DNA of 64,000 bases from Chamaelirium japonicum (lineage: Eukaryota > Streptophyta > Magnoliopsida > Liliales > Melanthiaceae). The stretch covers positions 40,347,949 to 40,411,948 of the forward strand of contig OX393553.1 in NCBI GenBank assembly GCA_947650365.1, read 5' to 3'. A program made the position numbers and the translations under genes. The notes beneath the pieces are model-generated. The model was not told where the DNA came from. It ran no database searches and saw nothing but the letters and a program-made list of their open reading frames with translations. Below, one piece after another: positions 38,897 to 50,740 of the stretch. Position 1 is the first letter of the stretch; every line of letters begins with the position of its first letter.

Positions 38897-40706
38897 ATGA
38901 TTTTCCAACACTTAGACTCTAAATCGGTGAATCGGAGCGTAAATTGGTCAAATATCCAATTAGAACCCGCTCGCAAGTCCGAAATACGGAATAATTCCAA
39001 GTTCGAATTACCGGATGCCGAGCCGATGACGATCGGATCGAATCCAAACCTATTTCATATCCGAAACACGCTAACTTATGATTTTCCAACACTTAGACTC
39101 TAAATCGGTGAATCGGAGCGTAAATTGGTCAAATATCCAATTAGAACCCGCTCGCAAGTCCGAAATACGGAATAATTCCAAGTTCGAATTACCGGATGCC
39201 GAGCCGATGACGATCGGATCGAATCCAAACCTATTTCATATCCGAAACACGCTAACTTATGATTTTCCAACACTTAGACTCTAAATCGGTGAATCGGAGC
39301 GTAAATTGGTCAAATATCCAATTAGAACCCGCTCGCAAGTCCGAAATACGGAATAATTCCAAGTTCGAATTACCGGATGCCGAGCCGATGACGATCGGAT
39401 CGAATCCAAACCTATTTCATATCCGAAACACGCTAACTTATGATTTTCCAACACTTAGACTCTAAATCGGTGAATCGGAGCATAAATTGGTCAAATATCC
39501 AATTAGAACCCGCTCGCAAGTCCGAAATACGGAATAATTCCAAGTTCGAATTACCGGATGCCGAGCCGATGACGATCGGATCGAATCCAAACCTATTTCA
39601 TATCCGAAACACGCTAACTTATGATTTTCCAACACTTAGACTCTAAATCGGTGAATCGGAGCGTAAATTGGTCAAATATCCAATTAGAACCCGCTCGCAA
39701 GTCCGAAATACGGAATAATTCCAAGTTCGAATTACCGGATGCCGAGCCGATGACGATCGGATCGAATCCAAACCTATTTCATATCCGAAACACGCTAACT
39801 TATGATTTTCCAACACTTAGACTCTAAATCGGTGAATCGGAGCGTAAATTGGTCAAATATCCAATTAGAACCCGCTCGCAAGTCCGAAATACGGAATAAT
39901 TCCAAGTTCGAATTACCGGATGCCGAGCCGATGACGATCGGATCGAATCCAAACCTATTTCATATCCGAAACACGCTAACTTATGATTTTCCAACACTTA
40001 GACTCTAAATCGGTGAATCGGAGCGTAAATTGGTCAAATATCCAATTAGAACCCGCTCGCAAGTCCGAAATACGGAATAATTCCAAGTTCGAATTACCGG
40101 ATGCCGAGCCGATGACGATCGGATCGAATCCAAACCTATTTCATATCCGAAACACGCTAACTTATGATTTTCCAACACTTAGACTCTAAATCGGTGAATC
40201 GGAGCGTAAATTGGTCAAATATCCAATTAGAACCCGCTCGCAAGTCCGAAATACGGAATAATTCCAAGTTCGAATTACCGGATGCCGAGCCGATGACGAT
40301 CGGATCGAATCCAAACCTATTTCATATCCGAAACACGCTAACTTATGATTTTCCAACACTTAGACTCTAAATCGGTGAATCGGAGCGTAAATTGGTCAAA
40401 TATCCAATTAGAACCCGCTCGCAAGTCCGAAATACGGAATAATTCCAAGTTCGAATTACCGGATGCCGAGCCGATGACGATCGGATCGAATCCAAACCTA
40501 TTTCATATCCGAAACACGCTAACTTATGATTTTCCAACACTTAGACTCTAAATCGGTGAATCGGAGCGTAAATTGGTCAAATATCCAATTAGAACCCGCT
40601 CGCAAGTCCGAAATACGGAATAATTCCAAGTTCGAATTACCGGATGCCGAGCCGATGACGATCGGATCGAATCCAAACCTATTTCATATCCGAAACACGC
40701 TAACTT
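38897..40706 (+). repeat. Homogenised ten-unit block of the 181-bp array
   Basis: Ten consecutive 181-bp units (starts 38897 to 40526) appear identical or nearly so. The only difference I noticed is CATAAATTGG at 39481. The preceding and following units are more variable, which suggests recent expansion of a single unit type. Confidence 0.85.
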
Positions 40707-41319
40707 ATGATTTTCCAACACTTAGACTCTAAATCGGTGAATCGGAGCGTAAATTGGTCAAATATCCAATTAGAACCCGCTCGCAAGTCCGAAATACGGA
40801 ATAATTCCAACTTCGAATTACCGGATGCCGATCCGATGACGATCGGATCGAATCCAAACCTATTTCATATCCGAAACACGCTAACTTATAATTTTCCAAC
40901 ACTTAGACTCTAAATCGGTGAATCGGAGCGTAAATTGGTCAAATATCCAATTAGAACCCGCTCGCAAGTCCGAAATACGGAATAATTCCAAGTTCGAATT
41001 ATCGAATGCCGAGCCGATGACGATCGGATCGAATCCAAACCTATTTCATATCCGAAACACGCTAACTTATGATTTTCCAACACTTAGACTCTAAATCGGT
41101 GAATCGGAGCGTAAATTGGTCAAATATCCAATTAGAACCCGCTCGCAAGTCCGAAATACGGAATAATTCCAAGTTCAAATTACCGGATGCCGAGCCGATG
41201 ACGATCGGATCGAATCCAAACCTATTTCAAAATCGAAACACGCTAACTTATCATTTTTTAACGCTTAGACTCAGTTATAGATATAAACCATTTTTTTAAC
41301 AAATACATGTTAATTGCAG

Positions 41320-41500
41320 GAGCAGGGCGGCGTCAGGGGATCGATGAGAGCACCAGCGTTGGTGGTGGGCGGGCGTGGTTGAGATAGGGCGGCGTCAGGG
41401 GATCGATGAGAGCACCGGCGTTGGTGGCGGGCGGGGGTGGTTGAGATAGGACATGTATCATCTCTCAATTCTGGATTGTGTAAATATTGTTTTGTAATAT
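41320..41500 (+). other. Putative terminal noncoding exon
   Basis: Follows the acceptor TTAATTGCAG. It is GC-rich at first and contains two 62-bp tandem units (41325-41386 and 41387-41448) that start GGGCGGCGTCAGGGG. It then becomes AT-rich (ACATGTATCATCTCTC, TTTTGTAATATATGG), as expected of a 3' end. The true polyadenylation site cannot be fixed, so the end given is arbitrary. Confidence 0.4.
41325..41448. repeat. 62-bp tandem duplication
   Basis: Two 62-bp units, each ending GGTTGAGATA, with a few substitutions (CACCAGCG vs CACCGGCG, GTGGTGGG vs GTGGCGGG). Confidence 0.9.
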
Positions 41501-41540
41501 ATGGTTATTTTTTCTTCTATCTATAATTGTCGGCCGGGAA

Positions 41541-41665
41541 CTGTGGTAATATTTGATAATTTGCTGTAATTTTTTATCAATTTAGGTAATATTTTATAAA
41601 TTGTGGTAATATTTGATAAATTGTGGTAATATTTGATAAATTGTGGTAATATATTGTGGTATTGA
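41541..41665. repeat. AT-rich ATTGTGGTAATATTTGATAA minisatellite
   Basis: About four to five imperfect copies of a roughly 20-bp unit between the putative terminal exon and the 3' subterminal array. No gene is present. An open frame beginning in this region (41643-41843) runs into the subterminal motifs and is not credible. Confidence 0.8.
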
Positions 41666-41723
41666 ATCACAGGAATTAAATAACATTATTTATGTAAATT
41701 TATTAAAAAAAAAAAGATACTTA

Positions 41724-42250
41724 TTACCGACGGAAATAAATTATTCCGTCGGTAATAATATTTTTATTTTTTTTAAATTATTAATGATTTGCCGACGGCA
41801 TATAATATCCGTCGGTAATATATATAGTATTACCGACGGGTAATATATATATCCGTCGGTAATATATATAGTATTACCGACGGTGATATTAATTTGGTCG
41901 GTAATATATATATTATTACCGACGGGTAATATATATATGTGTCGGTAATATATATAGTATTACCGACAGTATAAACTATACTCGTCGGTAAAATGTTTAT
42001 ATATTACCGACGGATTCTTATAGTTCGTCGGCAATACTATATTATATTAGTTTTAAATTGATTAAATATTACCGACGGCGTTCTAATTACCGTCGGTATT
42101 AATTATTAATACCGACGGTAATATTTGGTCCGTCGTATTGTTTTCCCCGACGCCTTTTTTCCCGACAGCCAGCGACGGAAATATCTTCCGTCGCTATATA
42201 ATATTACCGACGAAATTTTAATATTACCGACGGATATTGTCCGTCGGTAA
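41724..42250. promoter_or_regulatory. 3' subterminal repeat array
   Basis: Dense ACCGACGG/CCGTCGGT motifs arranged as TTACCGACGG...CCGTCGGTAA hairpins with AT spacers (for example 41724-41757 and 42221-42250). Many copies include the variant GTAATATATATAGTATTACCGACGG. These mirror the 5' array and are the presumed binding sites of the accessory protein. The 176-bp hairpin module of the 5' end is absent here. Confidence 0.87.
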
Positions 42251-42258
42251 TAACTGTT

Positions 42259-42270
42259 TTTTTTGTAGTG
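42259..42270 (-). repeat. 3' terminal inverted repeat of CACTA element
   Basis: Reads TTTTTTGTAGTG on the + strand, so the complement begins CACTACAAAAAA. It is followed by TTT and then the AAT target-site copy. Confidence 0.93.
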
Positions 42271-42273
42271 TTT

Positions 42274-42276
42274 AAT
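42274..42276. other. Target-site duplication, right copy (AAT)
   Basis: AAT resumes the satellite as AATCCATTC. It is separated from the GTAGTG terminus by three T bases (42271-42273) that belong to neither the terminus nor the satellite unit. These may be filler added at insertion or left by an earlier excision event. Confidence 0.7.
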
Positions 42277-44762
42277 CCATTCTAATTCATTCGCACGAAT
42301 GTATCCATTCTAATTCATTCGTACGATCCACCCTAATTCCTTCGTATGATCCATTCTAATTCATTCGTACGATACATTTTAATTCAATCGCACGATCCAT
42401 TCTAATTCATTCATACGATCCATTCTAATTCATTCGTACGATCCATTCTAATTCATTCGCACAATCTATTCTAATTTATTCGTACGATCCATTTTAATTC
42501 ATTAGCACGATCCATTCTAATTCAGTCGTACGATCCATTCTAATTCATTAGCATGATCCATTCTAATTCATTCATACGATCCATTCTAATTCATTCGCAC
42601 GAATGTATCCATTCTAATTCATTCGTACGATCCATTCTAATTCATTCGGACAATCTATTCTAATTCATTCGTACGATCCACCCTAATTCCTTCGTATGAT
42701 CCATTCTAATTCATTCGCACGAATGTATCCATTCTAATTCATTCGTATGATCCATTCTAATTCATTCATACGATCCATTCAAATTCATTCATACGATCCA
42801 TTGTGCAATCCATTCTAATTCATTCATAAGATCATTTATACGATCCATTCTAATTCATTCATAAGATCCATTCTAATTCATTCATACGATCCATTCTAAT
42901 TCATTCGCACGATCCATTATAATTCATTCATACGATCCATTCTTACTCATTCGTACGATCCATTCTAATTTATTCGCACAAATGTATCCATTCTAATTCA
43001 TTCGTACGATTCATTCTAATTCATTCGCACAATCTATTCTAATTCATTCGTACGATCTATTCTAATTCATTCGTACGATCAATTCTAATTCATTGGTACG
43101 ATCCATTCTAATTCATTCATACAATCCATTCTAATTCTTTTGTACGAATGTATCCATTCTAATTCATTCGTACGATCCATTCTATTTCATTCGCACGATC
43201 CATTCTAATTCATTCATACGATCCATTCTAATACATTCGTACGATCCATTCTAATTCATTCGTACGATCCATTCTAATTCCTTCGTACGATCCATCCTAA
43301 TTCCTTCGTATGATCCATTCTAATTCATTCGCACGAATGTATCCATTCTAATTCATTCGTAGGATCCATTCGAATTCATTCTATGATCCATTCTAATTCA
43401 TTCGTACGATCCATTCTAATTCATTCGCACGATCCATTCTAATTCATTCATACAATCCATTCTAATTCATTTGTACGATCCATTCTAATTCCTTCATACG
43501 ATCCATTCTAATTCATTCGTACGATCCATTCTAATTCATTCGTACGATCCATTCTAATTCATTCGCACGATTCATTCTAATTCATTCGTACGATCCATTC
43601 TAATTTATTCATACGATCCATTCTTACTCATTCGTACGATCCATTCTTACTCATTCGTAAGATCCATTCTAATTCATTCGCACGAATGTGTCCATTCTTA
43701 CTCATTCGTACAATCCATTCTAATTCATTCGCACGAATGTATCCATTCTAATTCATTCGTACGATCCATTCTAATTCATTCGCACGATCCATTCTAATTC
43801 ATTCATACGATCCATTCTAATTCTTTCATACGATCATTCTAATTCATTCGCACGATCCATTCTAATTCATTCATACGATCCATTCTAATTCATTCATACA
43901 ATCCATTCTGATTCTTTCACACGAATGTATCCATTCTAATTCATTCGTACGATCTACCCTAATTCCTTCGTATGATCCATTCTAATTCATTCGCACGAAT
44001 GTATCCATTCTAATTCATTCGTACGATCCATTCTAATTCATTCATACGATCCATTCTAATTCATTCGCACGAATGTATTCATTCACACAATCTATTCTAA
44101 TTCATTCGTATGATCCATTCTAATTCATTAGCACGATCCGTTCTAATTTATTCGTACGATCCATTCTATTTCATTCGTACGATCCATTCTTACTCATTCG
44201 TACGATCTATTCTAATTCATTCGCACGATCTATTCTAATTCATCCATACGATCCATTCTAATTCATTCGTACGATCCATTCCAATTCATTCGCACAATCT
44301 ATTCTAATTTATTCATACGATCCATTCTAATTCATTAGCACGATCCATTCTAATTCTTTCATACGATCCATTCTAATTCAATCATACGATCCATTCTAAT
44401 TCATTCATACGATCCATTCTAATTCATTCGCACGAATGTATCCATTCTAATTCCTTCGTATGATCCATTCTAATTCATTCGTACGATCCATTCTAATCCA
44501 TTCTAATTCATCATTCGCATAATCTATTCTAATTCGTTCATACGATCCTTTCTAATTCATTAGCACGATCCATTCTAATTCATTCGTACGATCCATTCTA
44601 TTTCATTCGTACGATCCATTCTTACTCATTCGTACGATCCATTCAAATTCATTCACACGAATGTATCCATTCTAATTCATTCATACGATCCATTCTAATT
44701 CATTCGTATGATCCACCCTAATCCTTCGTATGATCCATTCTAATTCATTCGCACGAATGTAT
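42274..44762 (-). repeat. Reverse satellite block
   Basis: About 2.5 kb of reverse-orientation units following the transposon, ending at GCACGAATGTATCGTATGAG. It includes CTTACTC and CTATTTC variants and the odd CATTGTGCAATCC string (about 42800) that also occurs at about 21502. Confidence 0.85.
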
Positions 44763-46107
44763 CGTATGAGAATTAGAATGGATCGTACGTATGAATTAGA
44801 ATGGATCGTACGAATGAGTAAGAATTGATCGTACGAATGAATTAGAATGGATCGCACAAAGGAATGAATTAGAATGGATACATTTGTACAATCCATTGTA
44901 ATTCATTCGTACGATCCATTCTAATTCATTCGCACGATCCATTCTAATTCTTTCGCACGAATGTATCCATTCTAATTCATTCGTACGATCCATTCTAATT
45001 CATTCCTACGATCCATTCTAATTCATTTGTACGATCCATTCAAATTCATTCGTATGATCCATTCTTATTGATCGTACGAATGAATTAGAATAGATTGTGC
45101 GAATGAATTAGAATGGATCGTAAGAATGAATTAGAATGGATACATTCGTGCGAATGAATTAGAATGGATCGTATGAATGAATTAGAATGGATCGTATGAA
45201 TGAATTCGAATGGATCGTACGAATGAATTAGAATGGATACATTCGTGCGAATGAATTAGAATGAATCATACTAAGGAATTAGGGTGGATCATTCTAATTC
45301 ATTCATACTATCCATTCTAATTCATTCGCACGATCCAATCTAATTCATTCGCACGATCCATTCTAATTCATTCGTATGATCCATTCTAATTCATTCATAC
45401 GATCCATTCTAATTCATTCGCACGAATATATCCATTCTAATTCATTCTAATAGATTGTGCGAATGAATTAGAATGGATTATACAAATGAATTAGAATGGA
45501 TTGTATCAATGAATTAGCACGATCCATTCTAGTTTATTCGGACGATCCATTCTAATTCATTCAAACGATCCATTCTAATTCATTCATACAATCCATTCTA
45601 ATTCTTTCGCACAAATGTATCCATTCTAATTCATTCGCACAATCTATTCTAATTCATTCGTACGATCCATTCTTACTCATTCGTACGATCCATTCTAATT
45701 CATTCGCACGAATGTATCCATTCTAATTCATTCGTATGATCCATTCTAATTCATTTGCACGATCCATTCTAATTCATTCGTACGATCCATTCTAATTCAT
45801 TCGTATGAGAATTAGAATGGATCGTACGTATGAATTAGAATGGATCGTACGAATGAGTAAGAATTGATCGTACGAATGAATTAGAATGGATCGCACAAAG
45901 GAATGAATTAGAATGGATACATTCGTACAATCCATTGTAATTCATTCGTACGATCCATTCTAATTCATTCGCACGATCCATTCTAATTCTTTCGCACGAA
46001 TGTATCCATTCTAATTCATTCGTACGATCCATTCAAATTCATTCCTACGATCCATTCTAATTCATTCGTACGATCCATTCAAATTCATTCGTACGATCCA
46101 TTCTTAT
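44763..46107. repeat. Satellite mosaic with a 1,039-bp-offset duplication
   Basis: CGTATGAGAATTAG at 44763 recurs at 45802, and about 340 bp (44763-45110 and 45802-46150) match closely, including GAGTAAGAATTGATCG and GCACAAAGGAATGAATTAG. Between them are short strand blocks with sequence resembling 20630-20870. No gene is present. Confidence 0.85.
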
Positions 46108-46872
46108 TGATCGTACGAATGAATTAGAATAGATTGTGCGAATGAATTAGAATGGATCGTAAGAATGAATTAGAATGGATACATTCGTGCGAATGAATTA
46201 GAATGGATGGTATGAATGAATTAGATTGGATCGTATGAATGAATTAGAATGGATCGTACGTATGAATTAGAATAGATACATTCATGGGAATGAATTAGAA
46301 TGGATCGTACAAAGGTATTAGAATGGATCATACGAATGAAATATAATGGGTCGTACAAAGGAATTAGAATGGATCGTACGAAGGAATTAGAATGGATCGT
46401 ACGAAGGAATAAGAATGGATCGTACGAATGAATAAGAATGGATACATTCGTGCAAAAGAATTAGAATGGATTGTATGAATGAATTAGAATGGATCGTGCA
46501 AATGAATTAGAATGGATCGTGCGAATGAATTAGAATAGATTGTACGAATGAATTACAATGGATACATTCGTGCGAATGAATTAGAATGGATCGTATGAAT
46601 GAATTAGAATGGATCGTAAGAAGGAATTAGAATGAATCGTACAAATGAATTAGATTAGATTGTGCGAATTAATTAGAATGGTTCGTATGAATGAATTAGA
46701 TTGGATCGTATGAATGAATTAGAATGGATCGTGCGAATGAACTAGAATGGATCGTACGAATGAATTAGAATGGATCGTATGAATGAATTAGAATGGATTG
46801 TGCGAATGAATTAGAATGGATCGTACGAATGAAGTAGAATGGATCGTATGAATGAATTAGAATGGATCGTGT
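46108..46872 (+). repeat. Forward satellite block
   Basis: Forward units between the junctions TCTTATTGATCG and GATCGTGTATCCC. It contains GAAGGAATTAG variant runs near 46330-46410. Confidence 0.8.
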
Positions 46873-48836
46873 ATCCCTTCTAATTCATTCGTACGATCCA
46901 TTCTATTTCATTCGCACGAATGTATCCATTCTAATTCATTCGTACGATCCATTCTAATTCATAAGTACGATCCATTCCATTCTAATTCATTCGCATCCAT
47001 TCTAATTCCTTTGTACAATCCATTCTAATTCATTCCCATTAATGTATCCATTCTAATTCACTCATACGATCCATTCTAATTCATTCGTATGATCGATTCT
47101 AATTCATTCGCACGATCCATTCTAATTCATTTGTACGATCCATTCTAATTCATTCGCACGAATGTATCCATTCTAATTCATTCGTACGATCCATTATAAT
47201 TCATTCGTACGATCCTAATTCATTCATACAATCCATTCTAATTCAATCACACGATCCATTCTAATTCATTCGTACGATCCATTCTAATTCATTCATACGA
47301 TCCATTCTAATTCATTCATACGATCTATTCTAATTTATTCATACGATCCATTCTAATTCATTCGCACAATCCATTCTAATTCATTCGCACGATCTATTCG
47401 AATTCACTCATACGATCTATTCTAATTCATTTATACGATCTATTCTAATTCATTCATACGATCTATTCTAATTCATTCATACAATCCATTCTAATTCATT
47501 CGCACGATCCATTCGAATTCACTAATACGATCCAATCTAATTCATTCATACGATCCATTCTAATTCATTCATACAATCCATTCTAATTCTTTCACACGAT
47601 CCATTCTAATTCATTCGTACGATCCATTCTAATTCATTCGCACGAATGTATCCAGATCCATTCTAATTCATTCGCACGATCCATTATAATTCATTCGCAC
47701 GATCCATTCTAATTCATTCGTACAATCCATTCTTACTCATTCGAACGATCCATTCTAATTCATTCATACAATCCATTCTAATTCTTTTGCACGAATGTAT
47801 CCATTCTAATTCATTCGTACGATCCATTCTAATTCCTTCGTACGATCCATTCTAATTCCTTCGTACGATCCATTCTAATTCATTCCCATGAATGTATCCA
47901 TTCTAATTGATACGTACGATCCATTCTATTTCATTCGTACGATCCATTCTTACTCATTCGTATGATCCATTCTAATTCATTCGCACGAATATATCCACTC
48001 TAATTCATTCGTACGATCCATTCTAATTCCTTCGTACGATCTATTCTAATTCGATCTATTTTAATTCATTCATACGTACAAATTCATACGTACGATCCAT
48101 TATTACGATTCATTCTAATTCATTCGTACGATCCATTCTAATTCATTAGCACGATCCATTCTAATTCATTAATACGATCCAATCTAATTCATTCGTACGA
48201 TCCATTCTAATTCATTCGTACGAATGTATCCATTCTAATTCATTCATACGATCCATTCTAATTCATTCGCACAATCTATTCTAATTCATTCGTACTCATA
48301 CGATCCATTCTATTTCATTCATACGATCCATTCTAATTCATTCGTACGATCCATTCTAATTCATTCGCACGGTCCATTCTAATTCATTCATACGATCCAA
48401 TCTAATTCATTCATACGATCCATTCTAATTCATTCGTATGATCCATTCTAATTCCTTCGTACGATCCATTCTAATTCATACGTACGATCCATTCTAATTC
48501 ATTCGTACGATCCATTCTAATTCATTCGCACGCATTCTAATTCATTCGTACGATCCATTCTATTTCATTCGCACGAATGTATCCATTGTAATTCATTCGT
48601 ACGATCCATTCTTATTCATTCCCATTAATGTATCCATTCTAATTCATACGTACGATCAATTCTAATTCATTTATATGATGCCAATCTAATTCATTCGCAC
48701 GAATGTATCCATTCTAATTTATTCGTACGATCTATTCTAATTCATTCGCACAATCGATTCTAATTCATTCGTACGATCCATTCTAATTCATTAATACGAT
48801 CCATTCTAATTCATTCGCAAAATCTATTCTAATTCA
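46873..48836 (-). repeat. Reverse satellite block, irregular
   Basis: Reverse orientation with many truncated and fused units (for example ATCCAGATCC at 47652 and CATACGTACAAATTCATACG near 48070). Confidence 0.8.
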
Positions 48837-50740
48837 TTGGATCGTACGAAGGAATTAGAATGGATCGTACGAATGAATTAGAATGGATAAATTCGTGCGA
48901 ATGAATTAGAATGGATCGTACGAATGAATTAGAATGGATCGCAATTAGAATGGATCGTACGTATGAATTAGAATGGATACATTCATGGGAATGAATAAGA
49001 ATGGATCGTACGAATGAATTAGAATGGATCGTACGAATGAATTAGAATGGATATATTCGTGCAAATGAATTAGAATGGATCGTATAAATGAATTAGAATG
49101 GATCGTACGAATGAATTAGAATGGATCGTACGAATGAATTAGAATGGATCATACGATCCATTCTAATTCATTCGCACAAATGTATCAATTCTAATTCATT
49201 CGTACGATCCATTCTAATTCATTTATACGATCCAATCTAATTCATTCATACAATCCATTCTAATTCATTCGCACGAATGTACGATCCATTCTTACTCATT
49301 CGTACGATCCATTCTAATTCATTCGCACGAATGTATCCATTCTAATTCATTCGTACGATCCATTCTAATTCATTCGCACAATCCATTCTAATTCATTCGT
49401 ACGATCCATTCTAATTCATTCGCACGAATGTATCCATTCTAATGCATTCGTACGATCCATTCTAATTCCTTCATACGATCTATTTTATTCATTCGTACGA
49501 TCCATTCTAATTCATTTGTACGATCCATTCTAATTCATTCGCATAATCTATTCTAATTCATTCGTACGATCCATTCTAATTCCTTCGTACGATCCAATCT
49601 AATTCCTTAGCACGATCCATGCTAATTCATTCGTACGATCCATTATATTTCATTCGTACGATCCATTATTACGATCCATTCTAATTCATTCGTAAGATCC
49701 ATTCTAATTCATTCGCACAATCTATTCTAATTCATTCGTACGATCCATTCGAATTCATTAGCACGATCCAATCTAATTCATTCGTACAATCTATTCTAAT
49801 TCATTCGTACGATCCATTCTAATTCATTCGTACGATCCATTCTAATTCATTCATACAATCCATTCTAATTCATTCGTACGATCCATTCTAATTAATTCGT
49901 ACGATCGTGCTAGTGAATTAGAATGGATACATTCGTACGATCCATTCTAATTCCTTCGTACGATCCATTCTAATTCCTTCGTACGATCCATTCTAATTCC
50001 ATTGTTCTATTTCATTCGTATGATCCATTCTAATTTATTCGTATGAATGAGTAAGAATGGATCGTACGAATGAATTAGAATGGATTAAATTAGAATGAAT
50101 CGTACGAATGAATTAGAATAGATCGTATGAATGAATTAGAACAAAGGAATTAAAATGGATCGTACGAAGATATCAGAATGGATCGTACGAAGGAATTAGA
50201 ATGGATCGTACGAATGTATCCATTCTAATTCACTAGCACGATCGTACGAATTAATTAGAATAGATCGTGCGAATGAATTAGAATGGATCGTACGAATGAA
50301 TTAGAATGGATCGTACGAATGAATTAGAATAGATTGTACGAATGAATTAGAATGGATCGTGTGAAAGAATTAGAATGGATTGTATGAATGAATTAGAATG
50401 GATCGTATGAATGAATTCGAATGGACCGTGCGAATGAATTAGAATGGATTGTACGAATGAATTTGAATGGATCGTATGAATGAATTAGAATGGATCGTGC
50501 GAATGAATTAGAATAGATCGTATGAATGAATTATAATAGATTATATGAATGAATTAGAATGGATCGTGTGCATTCGTACGTTCCATTCTAATTCATTCGC
50601 ACGAATGTATCCTTTCTAATTCAATCGTACGATCCATTCTAATTCATTCGCTGAATTAGAATGGATCGTACGAATGAATTAGAATGGATCGTACGAATGA
50701 ATTAAAATGGATCGTGCGGATGAATTCTAATTCATTCGTT
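48837..50740. repeat. Satellite, fine strand mosaic
   Basis: Forward patches at about 48837-49153, 50040-50218, 50240-50570 and 50650-50722 alternate with reverse patches. Unit truncations are common. No gene is present. Confidence 0.78.

Larger units (their letters stand above)
35454..41275 (+). repeat. 181-bp satellite, forward array (about 31 units)
   Basis: Units begin ATGATTTTCC at 35661, 35842, 36023, 36204, 36378, 36559, 36739, 36920, 37101, 37282, 37456, 37637, 37818, 37992, 38173 and then every 181 bp to 41069. Three units are 174 bp (starting 36204, 37282 and 37818), missing CACGCTA near the end. One is 180 bp (36559). Units carrying GATCCGATGACGATCGGATC contain an 8-bp-arm inverted repeat. 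The first unit (35454) is interrupted and the last (41069) is degenerate. Since 181 = 3x60+1, no long frame can cross units. The 174-bp units are in frame, which gives chance 126-codon frames. No coding role is supported. Confidence 0.95.
35379..41319 (+). other. Putative 5.9-kb intron in the 3' untranslated region
   Basis: The stop codon (35372-35374) is followed four bases later by CAG|GTACTTAC, a good donor. The next strong acceptor, TTAATTGCAG, ends at 41319, directly after the satellite array. If used, the whole forward array is removed from the transcript. The junction would lie only 4 nt after the stop, too close to trigger the usual exon-junction decay rule. This is inferred from splice motifs alone; polyadenylation inside the array is the alternative. 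Confidence 0.45.
29903..42270 (+). mobile_element. CACTA (En/Spm, CMC) DNA transposon, 12,368 bp
   Basis: The element begins CACTACAAGAAA and ends with GTAGTG. The complement of its 3' end reads CACTACAAAAAA, giving a roughly 12-bp terminal inverted repeat with one mismatch. Both ends carry dense subterminal arrays of ACCGACGGT and its complement, the typical CACTA pattern of binding sites for the accessory protein. The flanking AAT at 29900-29902 recurs as AAT at 42274-42276, a 3-bp target duplication. Three extra T bases (42271-42273) separate it from the 3' terminus. Removing 29903-42273 plus one AAT restores a normal satellite unit. Inside are a Transposase_24-type gene and two inverted satellite arrays, but no full-length TNPD/TNP2 transposase. 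The element is probably non-autonomous. Confidence 0.95.

Noticed and set aside
35454-41275. CRISPR array
   Set aside because: The 181-bp units are contiguous with no unique spacers, and the context is a plant transposon.
35454-41275. Centromeric satellite based on the 181-bp unit length
   Set aside because: The unit length is near that of many plant centromere repeats, but the array is short (about 5.8 kb) and lies wholly inside one transposon with an inverted partner. No other evidence for centromere function.
35661-41299. Repeated 68- and 126-codon frames starting MIFQHLDSKSVNRS
   Set aside because: They are identical because the 181-bp units are identical. Each ends 26 bp into the next unit, and the 126-codon versions appear only where a 7-bp deletion makes a unit divisible by 3. 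No known domain was recognised.
29903-42270. LTR retrotransposon or Helitron
   Set aside because: No long terminal direct repeats, primer-binding site, reverse transcriptase or Helitron hairpin end. The CACTA termini, 3-bp target copy and subterminal arrays are decisive.
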